A stretch of DNA of 64,000 nucleotides from Mucilaginibacter sp. (GTDB lineage Bacteria; Bacteroidota; Bacteroidia; Sphingobacteriales; Sphingobacteriaceae). Positions within the stretch are counted from its first letter, which is position 1, and each line of letters begins with the position of its first letter. Under the pieces are notes generated by a model. The model was not told the DNA's origin and ran no database searches. It was given only the letters and a program-made list of their open reading frames with translations. The DNA is taken from contig NZ_JANYGH010000061.1 in the NCBI RefSeq assembly GCF_025362475.1, forward strand, positions 1 to 64,000, given 5' to 3'. Of the stretch, positions 43,567-52,514 are shown piece by piece. The position numbers and the translations under genes were made by a program.

Positions 43567-44748
43567 ATGAAAAAGCAGCACAATTGGAGCGTTTTAATAG
43601 GTGCCGCTTTCCTGATGGCATCTTCAGCTATAGGTCCTGGTTTTTTAACACAAACCGCTGTATTTACTGCGCAGTTAGGTGCCAGCTTTGGTTTTGTGAT
43701 ATTGCTTTCGGTGGTGCTGGATGCTATTGCCCAGTTAAATATCTGGCGTATTATTACGGTAGCTGATAAGCCTGCGCAGGATATTGCTAATCAGCTTTTG
43801 CCTGGTCTGGGGTATTTTATTTCGTTCCTTGTGTTTTTGGGTGGTATGGCCTTCAATATCGGTAATATTGCCGGGGCTGGGTTGGGCCTTAATGTTTTGT
43901 TTGGTGTAAGCGTTGGGCAGGGTGCCGTGATGAGCGCTATTGTGGCCATTGGCATATTTATCTATAAAGAATCAGGCAAGGCCATGGATTTGTTTGCCAA
44001 ATGCATGGGCTGCCTAAAAATTGTGTTGGCACTATATGTTGCCTATATCAGTAACCCACCATTGGCTGAAGCAGCAGCCCGAGCGGTAAATCCTTCCCAA
44101 TTTAGCTTTACTGCGGTGCTCACCATTGTTGGCGGCACTGTTGGCGGCTACATTACTTTTGCCGGGGCACACCGCTTGCTGGATGCTGGGATAACCGGTC
44201 AGCAAAACCTGCCTGCAGTTAATCGGGGAGCCTTAAGCGCTATCGGGTTAGCGTCGCTCATGCGGCTGTTGTTGTTTAGCGCTGCTTTGGGTGTAATTAC
44301 TGCCGGAGGCAAGCTTGATCCGGCTAATCCGGCGGCTTCTATATTTCAACTTGCCGCCGGCCAGGTTGGTTATAAACTTTTCGGGGTGATCATCTGGGCT
44401 GCGGGGATATCTTCCGTCGTGGGCTCGGCTTATACTTCAGTTTCGTTTATCAGAAGTTTTAGCCCATTGATTTTAAAATGGAACCGTAAAATCATTATAG
44501 CCTTCATTATCGTATCCTGCTGTATTTTTCTGGCGATAGGCAAACCTGTGAAAATACTACTCATAGTTGGAGCAATTAATGGCTTTATACTGCCCATTGC
44601 TTTGGGCGTGATGCTAATTGCCGCTTACCGGTCAAAGATCATAGCATCATACAAACAACCTTTATGGCTTACTATTTTAGGCGTGCTGGTTGTTGGCACC
44701 ATGACCTGGATGAGCATAGGCGCCATTACACAAATGTTAGGACACTGA
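43567..44748 (+). CDS. NRAMP-related transporter (YcsG-like) without the usual metal motifs
   Basis: 393 residues with about eleven hydrophobic helices. It belongs to the NRAMP/LeuT-fold group but reads SAIGPGFLTQT where metal transporters have DPGN in helix 1, and TFAGAHRLLDAG where they have the MPH motif in helix 6. Bacillus ycsG, of the same divergent type, lies with the ycsF/kipI/kipA genes. Contiguity with pxpA (no gap) suggests it carries the substrate of the pathway, perhaps 5-oxoproline or another organic solute, rather than Mn or Fe. That substrate is inference. Confidence 0.8.
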   Translation: MKKQHNWSVLIGAAFLMASSAIGPGFLTQTAVFTAQLGASFGFVILLSVVLDAIAQLNIWRIITVADKPAQDIANQLLPGLGYFISFLVFLGGMAFNIGNIAGAGLGLNVLFGVSVGQGAVMSAIVAIGIFIYKESGKAMDLFAKCMGCLKIVLALYVAYISNPPLAEAAARAVNPSQFSFTAVLTIVGGTVGGYITFAGAHRLLDAGITGQQNLPAVNRGALSAIGLASLMRLLLFSAALGVITAGGKLDPANPAASIFQLAAGQVGYKLFGVIIWAAGISSVVGSAYTSVSFIRSFSPLILKWNRKIIIAFIIVSCCIFLAIGKPVKILLIVGAINGFILPIALGVMLIAAYRSKIIASYKQPLWLTILGVLVVGTMTWMSIGAITQMLGH

Positions 44749-44755
44749 TAAATAT

Positions 44756-47332
44756 ATGAGATTAACTAAACTAATATTATTCCTGTTGATTATAAATGCC
44801 GTTGCAATGGCCCAGCAAAAAGTTAAACCTGTGCCTGTGGAGGCCGGGGTTTCCTACCAATTGGCGCAGTACAGGCATTCGGTAATAAGCGATATCCTTT
44901 ATCGCATCAGCTTAAAAGTACCGGCTGCACGAAATGAGCGGATTACCGGCGACATCGGTATTCAATTTATACTGAAATCCGTAGATCAACCGCTACAAAT
45001 TGACTTTAAGCAGGATGCTGGCAATGTTAAACTGATTCAGTTGATAGATCATACCACCATTCCGATTATCGTGGAAAAGGAGCATATCATTATTGATAAA
45101 AAATACCTGCGTATTGGGGAAAACATGATTATGATTACGTTTAGTGCAGGTGATGCCTCGCTGAATCGCAACGACGATTATTTATATAGTCTTTCCGTTC
45201 CCGACCGTGCCCGTACCATATTCCCTTGCTTCGATCAGCCCAGCTTAAAGGCTAAGTTTTTACTGACACTTGGTGTGACTAAAGATTGGCAGGTGTTGGC
45301 AAATGGCATAAAGCAAACCGAGCCGGCACCCGAAGAACATGATGGCCAGGTAAAGTATTTTTTTAGTACTACGGATAAGCTACCCACCTATCTGTTCTCG
45401 TTCACTGCCGGAAAATACGCCGACGTCAAGCAAATGATAGGGAACCGTGAAGCCGAATTCCTGCATCGTGAAACTGATTCCGCCAAAATTAAATTAAATT
45501 CTGATTCCATATTCACAGCTCATCAGGATGCCATTAGCTTTTTGGAAAACTGGACGGGGATACCTTATCCATTTCAAAAGATAGGCTTTGTGGCCATACC
45601 CGATTTTCAGTTTGGCGGAATGGAACATCCAGGCGAGGTACAATATAAGGCATCCAGCTTGTTTTTAGATGAAGGCGCTACCAAAGATCAACTCATCGCG
45701 CGGTCTAATTTGATCTCGCACGAAACAGCCCATATGTGGTTTGGCGATATGGTGACCATGGAATGGTTCAACGACGTTTGGATGAAGGAAGTGTTTGCCA
45801 ACTTTATGGCCGATAAGGTGACCGAAAAACTTATGGGGACCGAAACGTTTAACCTTAAATTTTTGCAGGATCATTATCCGGCAGCCTATGGGGTTGACCG
45901 GACCCCGGGGGCTAATCCAATACGGCAGCAACTGGATAATTTACAGGACGCGGGTTCGCTTTACGGCAATATTATCTATCATAAAGCACCCATTATGATG
46001 CGGCAGCTGGAAAGCCTGATGGGTAAAGATAATTTCCAAAAAGGTATACGCGAATACCTGAAAAAATACGCCTACGGTAATGCTACCTGGCCTGAACTGA
46101 TCGCCATCCTGAGCAAATACAGCACTACTAACCTGTATACCTGGAACAACGTTTGGGTAAACCAGCCAGGCCGGCCGGTGTTTGATTTTAAAGTGAATTA
46201 TAGCGGGAATAAAATCAGGAGTTTAATCATCAGCCAACATCCTGAAGTAGGGGCGCAACGCATATGGCCACAGGTTTTTAATATCACCCTGGTTTATCCT
46301 GATCATAGCAAAACTATTCCGGTAAACATGAATGCGCGGCAAATTGTACTGAACGCCGCTGCAGGTTTGGCAAAGCCCTCGTTCATCTTATTTAATTCCG
46401 ATGGGGTGGGCTATGGTCTGTTCCCAACAGACAGGACCATGACCAGCAGCTGTTTTAATTTGGAAAGCCCCTTGCAGCGGGCATCGGCTTATATTAACGC
46501 TTTTGAGAATATGCTGGCCGGTCGTGTTTTTAAACCGGTTGAATTATTAAAACTTTACCTGCACGGCATCGGCATCGAAAAAAATGAGATGAACCTGCGC
46601 CTGCTTACCGGCTATGTTACCAGCGTTTACTGGACGTTTACTTTGCCCGAAAAGCGGACTGCTTTAAGCATGGCTGTTGAACAAGCTTTATGGACTTCTA
46701 TGGAGCAACAGAAAGCGCCAAACAATAAAAAGATACTGTTTGGCGCCTACCAAAACGTTTATTTAAGTTCTGAAGCTAAAAGCCGTATCTACCAGATATG
46801 GTTAACCCAAAAGCCTCCGGCCGGCATTAAACTGGCCGAAGATGATTATACCGCTATGGCGCTTTCCATTGCCCTGAAAAGCGATACAGTTACTTCGGTA
46901 TTGAAACAGCAGCAAGCCAGGATAAGTAACGCTGAGCGCAAAAACAGGCTTGCGTTCCTGATGCCCGCCCTGTCCCTGAGCGAGCAGGAGCGCGACGGTT
47001 TTTTTAGCAGCCTTGCGGATCGTAAAAATAGGGCAAAAGAAGCCTGGGTAACAACCGCGCTAAGCTATCTAAATCACCCGTTAAGGCAAAAACCATCTAT
47101 AAAATACCTCCGCAAAAGCCTGGAACTGGTTGAAGAAATTCAGCGGACTGGTGACGTGTTTTTTCCGCAATCGTGGCTGGGCGCGGTCTTTGGTAACTAT
47201 CAAACTAAGGAGGCTTATCAGATTGTCGGCGATTTTCTGAAACAGCATCCCGATTATAACCCTAAATTAAAAGCTAAAATACTGCAGGCTATTGATAACC
47301 TGCAGCGGGCACAACAAATGCTAAAACGCTGA
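44756..47332 (+). CDS. Exported M1-family aminopeptidase
   Basis: 858 residues. A signal peptide ends near AMAQ (20). The zinc site is HETAH at 322-326 with Glu345 nineteen residues later (WMKEVFA), and the exopeptidase motif GxMEN appears as GGMEH just before it. A long helical C-terminal domain (about 560-858) completes the protein. It removes N-terminal residues from peptides in the periplasm or on the surface. It lies 7 bp after the NRAMP-like gene in the 5-oxoprolinase operon, so peptide trimming and pyroglutamate use may be linked. Confidence 0.9.
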   Translation: MRLTKLILFLLIINAVAMAQQKVKPVPVEAGVSYQLAQYRHSVISDILYRISLKVPAARNERITGDIGIQFILKSVDQPLQIDFKQDAGNVKLIQLIDHTTIPIIVEKEHIIIDKKYLRIGENMIMITFSAGDASLNRNDDYLYSLSVPDRARTIFPCFDQPSLKAKFLLTLGVTKDWQVLANGIKQTEPAPEEHDGQVKYFFSTTDKLPTYLFSFTAGKYADVKQMIGNREAEFLHRETDSAKIKLNSDSIFTAHQDAISFLENWTGIPYPFQKIGFVAIPDFQFGGMEHPGEVQYKASSLFLDEGATKDQLIARSNLISHETAHMWFGDMVTMEWFNDVWMKEVFANFMADKVTEKLMGTETFNLKFLQDHYPAAYGVDRTPGANPIRQQLDNLQDAGSLYGNIIYHKAPIMMRQLESLMGKDNFQKGIREYLKKYAYGNATWPELIAILSKYSTTNLYTWNNVWVNQPGRPVFDFKVNYSGNKIRSLIISQHPEVGAQRIWPQVFNITLVYPDHSKTIPVNMNARQIVLNAAAGLAKPSFILFNSDGVGYGLFPTDRTMTSSCFNLESPLQRASAYINAFENMLAGRVFKPVELLKLYLHGIGIEKNEMNLRLLTGYVTSVYWTFTLPEKRTALSMAVEQALWTSMEQQKAPNNKKILFGAYQNVYLSSEAKSRIYQIWLTQKPPAGIKLAEDDYTAMALSIALKSDTVTSVLKQQQARISNAERKNRLAFLMPALSLSEQERDGFFSSLADRKNRAKEAWVTTALSYLNHPLRQKPSIKYLRKSLELVEEIQRTGDVFFPQSWLGAVFGNYQTKEAYQIVGDFLKQHPDYNPKLKAKILQAIDNLQRAQQMLKR

Positions 47333-47454
47333 TCGAATTTAAAGAATTTGAACCTGGGCGGCATCAAATCGCAAATTTCAGGAACACAGGGATAGGATAA
47401 AAATATTTTATAGCTTAATACCTGCGTACTGTTTTACTACTTATCTTTAATCAA

Positions 47455-47754
47455 ATGGAAGAAACAGGGAAAACTTTAACGGAATTTAACGCGTCATTAA
47501 ATTTAGAACAGCCTATTGGTGAGTTGTCTGCGCAGTTGAAAAGTCTCTGGTATGATGGTAAAGGTGATTGGCGTAAAGCGCATGAACTGGTTGATCAGTT
47601 GAATGATCCGGCATCGGCGTGGGTTCATGCTTACCTGCACCGTAAAGAAGGTGACATAGGGAACGCTGATTACTGGTATCGCAGAGCAGGGAAAATTCGC
47701 CCAGACCAGTCTTTGAAAGCGGAATGGGAGCAATTAGTGTTACAATTTCTTTGA
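47455..47754 (+). CDS. Small conserved protein of unknown function, 99 aa
   Basis: ATG 47455 opens an acidic soluble protein with a helical-repeat look: KSLWYDGKGDWRKAHELVDQ, then WVHAYLHRKEGDIGNADYWYRRAG (47623-47694). The second segment recurs in many bacterial and some eukaryotic proteins of about 100 residues that lack a known function. No signal peptide or membrane segment is present. It has about 120 bp of its own upstream region and no partner gene. Confidence 0.7.
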   Translation: MEETGKTLTEFNASLNLEQPIGELSAQLKSLWYDGKGDWRKAHELVDQLNDPASAWVHAYLHRKEGDIGNADYWYRRAGKIRPDQSLKAEWEQLVLQFL

Positions 47755-47977
47755 CAGGGGGCGTTTACCGGGTAGATGCTGAAAAAAGCGATGGCGGATG
47801 GTACAGCCTGCAAGAAAGCAAACAGGCAGGCCTTTGTGCTGCAAGCCAAAATGATACCCGCTGCTTCCGACAGGGAAAACGTAAAGTGGAGACAATCAGG
47901 AAAACATAGATAAAGATTTTTGTTACCAGGTTTTATCGGGATGCTGTAATTATGGATTTAAATTTGAGACGACGGTA

Positions 47978-49183
47978 CTATTTTTTCAAGCGAACGGTAA
48001 ACGTTGAGCCTTCACGGTAAGTAGAACTAACGGTAATTGTACTATTTAAAAGATAAAGCAGGTCTTTAACGGTTGATAATCCAATACCTGAACCAGAATT
48101 GTTAAAACGATCCTTAGTTTTTAATGTGAAATTATTGGTAAATATTTTTTCCAAATATTCTTCGGGAATACCCGATCCATTGTCTTCTACTTCCAGCTGG
48201 TAAAATTCATCAGTGTCAGCGAATCGGACTTTGATCACACATTTATTTTTGTCATTATAGCGAATAGCATTACTTAATAAGTTGATCAGTATTTGCTCAA
48301 AGGCGATAATAGAAAAGTATACCTTATGCGTAGCTATAGGCAAATCGATCTGTACATTATCCGGAACAACCAATAGGCTTAACAACCTGTTCACCAAAAC
48401 TTTTAACTCAAATTCTCGTTTTTTTTTCAATAGTAAAGCCGGGTTTTTAGAATAGGCCATCATCTCATCAACCAAAGTAAGCAGGTTATCTGTAGCCGAG
48501 ATATTCATATTCACTAATCGCAGGCAGCCATCATTTTGTATTATTTCCTGGCGCCCTCGTAAAGCTTGTGAAGTCAGTTTAATACTGCTCAACGGATTTT
48601 TAATGTCGTGGGCAGCCATTGAAGCAAACTTTTGTATCAACACATTTGCATTCATTAATTCCTGGTTCATTTTTTCAAGCGTCGTAACTTTTCTACGCAG
48701 CTCAATTTTATCCACAACCTGTTTAGCCAGCGCTTTTAACGCATCAATTTGCGCCTCACTGAAATCATGCGTTTCTTGATCCAGCACACAAAGGGTGCCT
48801 AACGCAAATCCATCCTCATTTATTAAAGGAACGCCTGCGTAGAAGGTAACTTTGGCTTCAGACACTACAGGATTGGTAGCAAAACGCTCATCAACCGAGG
48901 CGTCGGGAACAATCAGTACATCTTCCTGGGAGGCGATGGTGTAGGTACAAAAAGATAAATCTCTGAAATTTTCTGAAAGGTCAGTACCGATATGCGATTT
49001 AAACCACTGCCGTTTATCATCAATAAAGGTAATAAGGGAAATAGGTGTGTGGCAGATCGCTGACGCTATGGAAGCAATGACATCAAAATCTTTTTCTTCA
49101 CCACTATCCATGATGTGATAGGATTGTAAAGCAATTAACCTTTCAGTTTCATTCTCGGGAAGAGGTAATGTTTTTATAGCCAT
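47978..49183 (-). CDS. Soluble GAF-domain sensor histidine kinase
   Basis: 401 residues from ATG 49183; an upstream in-frame start would add 18 atypical residues. A GAF domain occupies about 25-165 (ICHTPISLITFIDDKRQWFKS, ATNPVVSEAKVTFYAGVPL, GTLCVLD). A HisKA domain has His192 in MAAHDIKNPLSS, and the ATPase domain shows the N box NLLSNAIRYNDK, G1 EDNGSGIPEEY and G2 GSGIGLSTVKDLL. There is no membrane helix, so the ligand is intracellular. No intact response regulator is adjacent; only a relict lies 90 bp upstream. Confidence 0.9.
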   Translation of the reverse strand: MAIKTLPLPENETERLIALQSYHIMDSGEEKDFDVIASIASAICHTPISLITFIDDKRQWFKSHIGTDLSENFRDLSFCTYTIASQEDVLIVPDASVDERFATNPVVSEAKVTFYAGVPLINEDGFALGTLCVLDQETHDFSEAQIDALKALAKQVVDKIELRRKVTTLEKMNQELMNANVLIQKFASMAAHDIKNPLSSIKLTSQALRGRQEIIQNDGCLRLVNMNISATDNLLTLVDEMMAYSKNPALLLKKKREFELKVLVNRLLSLLVVPDNVQIDLPIATHKVYFSIIAFEQILINLLSNAIRYNDKNKCVIKVRFADTDEFYQLEVEDNGSGIPEEYLEKIFTNNFTLKTKDRFNNSGSGIGLSTVKDLLYLLNSTITVSSTYREGSTFTVRLKK

Positions 49184-49237
49184 CGTTGGTGTAAACAAAA
49201 CAAATATATGCTTTAATAAATCCTTAACGGTCACCAT

Positions 49238-49664
49238 CAGGTAACAAGGCTGCTAATAGACAGCATCGTATTAAACTATGTAATAATAAAGGCCTTATAT
49301 CTACGGACAAAGGAACACTAATCATAAATAATTTTAAACCTCATCTCGTTCTTATTGATGTTAAATTGGTTGATATGTATGGATAGTTGATTTTCAGGAA
49401 GTTAAATAAAAACGTTAAAAACCGATACATCCCAGTGATTATTGTTTCCGCAACACATGATTTAGCTTACAATAGCCCGATTTAAAGCGCAGTTTTAGTT
49501 ACTTCTCTATTAATCTGGTTTAATTAATTGTATTAATCACAAGTCTGATTTCTAAATAAATTTAATTTTTTGCTATAATTTAACGTCAGTTCCGTTTCTG
49601 GCCGCTCAAAACAAATTGTAGTATTTTTCCGTTCTTAAATTTATTTTTCATTTTGAACTAGATT
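49238..49664. other. Gap between divergent kinases, holding a receiver-domain relict
   Basis: The 427-bp region separates two histidine kinase genes. Its middle encodes the degraded response-regulator fragment listed next. The last 180 bp before the PAS kinase are AT-rich and without coding signal, and should hold its promoter. Confidence 0.5.
49273..49485 (+). pseudogene. Relict of a response-regulator receiver domain
   Basis: In one frame the plus strand reads LIINNFKPHLVLIDVKLVDMYG, with the phospho-acceptor Asp in LIDV. A TAG stop follows, then IFRKLNKNVKNRYIPVIIVS and ATHDLAYNSPI, then TAA. The order (KPHLVLLD, G, IPVIIVSA) is that of receiver domains, where the last Ser/Thr is the conserved switch residue. 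An internal stop, no start codon and loss of the final Lys strand mark it as dead. It may once have been the partner of one of the flanking kinases. Confidence 0.6.
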
Positions 49665-52058
49665 ATGCCCGAACCATCAGATAAAAATAAACAAAGAGAA
49701 CAGGCCGTTGCAGCTAGTGAAGATCGCCTGCTGGCATTGGTTGCCGCAACTTCCGACGTCATTTACACCCTGAGCCCGGATTGGGCCGTGATGCATGAGT
49801 TGGATGGTCGAGGCTTTCTAAAAGACGCCCATGAGCCGGTAAGGGATTGGAAATCCCGGAATATCTACCCGGACGATTTGGGCATGGTCAACGCTGCTAT
49901 TAACGCTTCAATAGCGGGCAAAAAAATATTCGAACTGGAACATCGGGTTATTAGGGCAGACGGCACACCAGGCTGGACTTTTTCTCGTGCCGTACCCATC
50001 CTTGACAAAAAAGGCGAGATCATCGAATGGTTTGGTGTAGCCAGCGACATCACGGAGCGCAAAAAGGCGGAGGAGGCATTAGCGGTAACACGGGAGCGGT
50101 CTGAACAACAAAGAAGGACCTTTGAGACTATTACTTCCAATACACCTGACCTTATGTATGTATTCGGTTTGGATTACCGCTTTACTTATGCGAATAGTGC
50201 TTTATTAGATATGTGGGGTAAATCCTGGGAAAACTCAATTGGTAAAAGCCTGCTGGAAAATGGTTATGAGCCCTGGCATGCCCAAATGCACGAACGGGAA
50301 ATAGACCAGGTCCGGGCTACCAAAAAATCTGTTCGTGGTGAGGTGTCCTTCCCTCACGCGGTACTTGGCCGCCGTGTTTACGATTATATATTAACCCCGG
50401 TACTTAATGCGCAGGGCGAGGTAGAAGCCGTAGCCGGGACAACGCGGGATGTTACGGAACGTAAGCGATCAGAAGAAATGCTTGGACAGGCCTCCGAAGA
50501 GTTACAAGCCATTAACGAAGAAATAGTAGCGGTTAATGAAGAACAAGCAGCTTCCAACGAAGAGCTAACTGCCACTAACAATGAATTGGCGCTGGTGAAC
50601 GAGCAGTTACAGGAAGCCAGGCAAAAGTTCGAAGAAAGCCAGGTGGCGCTGCGCTTAGCGCTCGACGCAGCGAATTTCGGCACCTGGTTTATCCATTCCG
50701 AAACGCGGCAGTTCGTCACAGATGCCCGGCTTAAAGAACTGTTTGGTTATTATCCGGATGAAAGCCTTACTATAGAACAGGCCTTGGCGCAAATCACCGA
50801 TGAATACCGCAGTGTTGTCGCCTCAAAATTGGAAAATGCAATCTATAATAATGGCGACTATGATGTTACCTACCCCGTGGTAGGCCTACACGACAATCGG
50901 TTAAGATGGCTTCGTGCTGTTGGTAATCTTAAAGTTGACCCGTCCGGAACCTTTTCCGCGTTTACGGGAGTGGTCATGGATATTACAGAACAACAGCTGG
51001 CGGCGCAAAAGATTGAAGCAAGCGAAAAACATTTTCGTTACCTGGCCGACTTGGTGCCTGCAAAGATCAGCAATGCGCTTCCCAGTGGAGAAGTTACCTT
51101 TTTTAATAAACAATGGCTTGACTATGCCGGTATGAGTTTCGAGAACCTGCGCGATTTTGGGTATCAAGCAATGATGCACCCTGACGAGATTCCAGGTTTT
51201 CAGGCACAGCTGGGTGAGGCCGCCGCTAAAGGTGTGGCGCTGGAAAGTGAAATACGCTTCAAAGACATGAACGGCAATTACCGCTGGCACCTGAATATCG
51301 CTTCACCGATATTGAACGAAAATGGCGACATTACGATGTGGGTCGTCTCAACTATAGATATCCAGCGTATTAAAGAAGAAGATCAGCGCAAAAGTGATTT
51401 CATCGGGATGGTTAGCCACGAGTTAAAAACACCGCTTACTTCACTTAACGGTTATCTTCAGATGCTGCAGCTTAAGGCCAAAAAGGCAGAAGATAGCCTT
51501 GCCAAGGGCGCACTGGAACAGTCTTTAAAACAGGTTAAGCGAATGACGACTATGATCAATGGCTTTTTAAATGTATCCAGGTTAGAATCAGGCAAGATCT
51601 ATATCGAAAAGCAACAGTTTGATATGGCGGACTTAATTAAAGAAATGGCCGAAGAAACGAAACCTCTTTATATAGGTCATGAATTTATATTTTACCCGGT
51701 GGAATCAACGATGGTTAATGCCGACCGTGATAAAATAGGGCAGGTGATCAATAACTTTATCAGTAATGCTGTTAAATATTCCAGGAATGGTACCTCTATT
51801 CAGATTGCCGGTGTACAGGTGGATGGTTTTTTCCGGGTAAGCGTAAGTGATGAAGGTATGGGCATTGATAAACGGGACATGCCCCGGCTTTTTGAACGTT
51901 ATTACAGGGTTAATAACAATAACAATATTTCAGGTTTTGGAATAGGTTTATACTTGAGCGCGGAAATCATCGAACGGCATCAGGGCAAGATCTGGGCGGA
52001 AAGCGAGCCCGGCAAAGGTTCTACATTTTATTTTAGCCTGCCTCTGGCACTTCGGTAG
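49665..52058 (+). CDS. Multi-PAS sensor histidine kinase
   Basis: 797 residues, with no membrane helix. PAS domains lie at about 20-140 (ending WFGVASDITERKKAEE), 150-270 (ending VAGTTRDVTERKRSEE), 335-445 and 455-570. Between the second and third is a coiled coil rich in NEE/ELTATNNEL heptads (about 275-330). HisKA has His585 in MVSHELKTPLTS. The ATPase domain has NNFISNAVKYS, SDEGMGIDKRD and GFGIGLYLSAEIIERH. It should sense a small molecule, redox state or light in the cytoplasm. No intact response regulator gene is near. Confidence 0.92.
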   Translation: MPEPSDKNKQREQAVAASEDRLLALVAATSDVIYTLSPDWAVMHELDGRGFLKDAHEPVRDWKSRNIYPDDLGMVNAAINASIAGKKIFELEHRVIRADGTPGWTFSRAVPILDKKGEIIEWFGVASDITERKKAEEALAVTRERSEQQRRTFETITSNTPDLMYVFGLDYRFTYANSALLDMWGKSWENSIGKSLLENGYEPWHAQMHEREIDQVRATKKSVRGEVSFPHAVLGRRVYDYILTPVLNAQGEVEAVAGTTRDVTERKRSEEMLGQASEELQAINEEIVAVNEEQAASNEELTATNNELALVNEQLQEARQKFEESQVALRLALDAANFGTWFIHSETRQFVTDARLKELFGYYPDESLTIEQALAQITDEYRSVVASKLENAIYNNGDYDVTYPVVGLHDNRLRWLRAVGNLKVDPSGTFSAFTGVVMDITEQQLAAQKIEASEKHFRYLADLVPAKISNALPSGEVTFFNKQWLDYAGMSFENLRDFGYQAMMHPDEIPGFQAQLGEAAAKGVALESEIRFKDMNGNYRWHLNIASPILNENGDITMWVVSTIDIQRIKEEDQRKSDFIGMVSHELKTPLTSLNGYLQMLQLKAKKAEDSLAKGALEQSLKQVKRMTTMINGFLNVSRLESGKIYIEKQQFDMADLIKEMAEETKPLYIGHEFIFYPVESTMVNADRDKIGQVINNFISNAVKYSRNGTSIQIAGVQVDGFFRVSVSDEGMGIDKRDMPRLFERYYRVNNNNNISGFGIGLYLSAEIIERHQGKIWAESEPGKGSTFYFSLPLALR

Positions 52059-52249
52059 CTATCGGCACCAACAACCGGATCGAACAGGTAAAGGAGATTA
52101 ATTTTCGGCATTCTATAGGCTTGCTATATTCTGCCTTTACCTACTATCTTGAATTCAAAGTCAATTGTGATGAATATAAAGTGATAGGCCTGGCGTTATG
52201 TGGCGAACCATTGTATGCCGATGTAATTTTCAAACACCTCGTGGATTTG
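52055..52249 (+). pseudogene. Relict of a NodU-type carbamoyltransferase
   Basis: The frame overlapping the end of the PAS-kinase gene reads VAIGTNNRIEQVKEINFRHS, IGLLYSAFTYYLEFKVNCDE and YKVIGLALCGEPLYADVIFK, then HLVDL. This matches the conserved middle of carbamoyltransferases (PHSLGLLYSAFTYY, GEYKVMGLAPYGEP). It has no start, lacks the metal-site N-terminal third and the C-terminal domain, and runs into a stop at 52277. The Pro-His, Pro-Tyr and Ser/Gly changes show drift. Intact members carbamoylate hydroxyls of glycans or antibiotics. Confidence 0.62.
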
Positions 52250-52514
52250 AGTTATATTCTTTTCTTTTGGCTTTTATAGTCTCGTATCACTACCTCAATT
52301 AATGTCAGGTTGCTTTCAGCAATACAACATCAATGGTTGTAATCTCCCCCTCTTAACCCTTCTTTCAGGCCCGACGAAATAGGGGTGAAGGGAAGGGGCC
52401 CGCTCCGATAAACTGGAACCGGCGGGTGAGTTTTAACCTCGGTTAGTTTACACCATATTTTGATATGTTTATATATCTTTGGAGCTACGTGTCCAATTAT
52501 TCCCTTAAACTTAA
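52059..52514. other. Gap with carbamoyltransferase relict and an imperfect hairpin
   Basis: The first 190 bp carry the carbamoyltransferase relict. At 52346-52398 an imperfect hairpin pairs CCCC and CCCTTC with GAAGGG and GGGG across a purine/pyrimidine-biased loop. It could act as a terminator-like or intergenic repeat element. The last 100 bp are AT-rich and probably contain the promoter of the DUF6377 gene. Confidence 0.45.

Noticed and set aside
47776..47913. 45-residue basic frame after the 99-aa small protein
   Set aside because: It starts with an ATG but is low in hydrophobic residues and overlaps another equally poor frame; no pattern or neighbour supports it.
52346..52398. CRISPR-like or insertion-sequence end
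   Set aside because: A single imperfect GC-rich hairpin with no direct repeats or transposase nearby; kept only as an intergenic structure.
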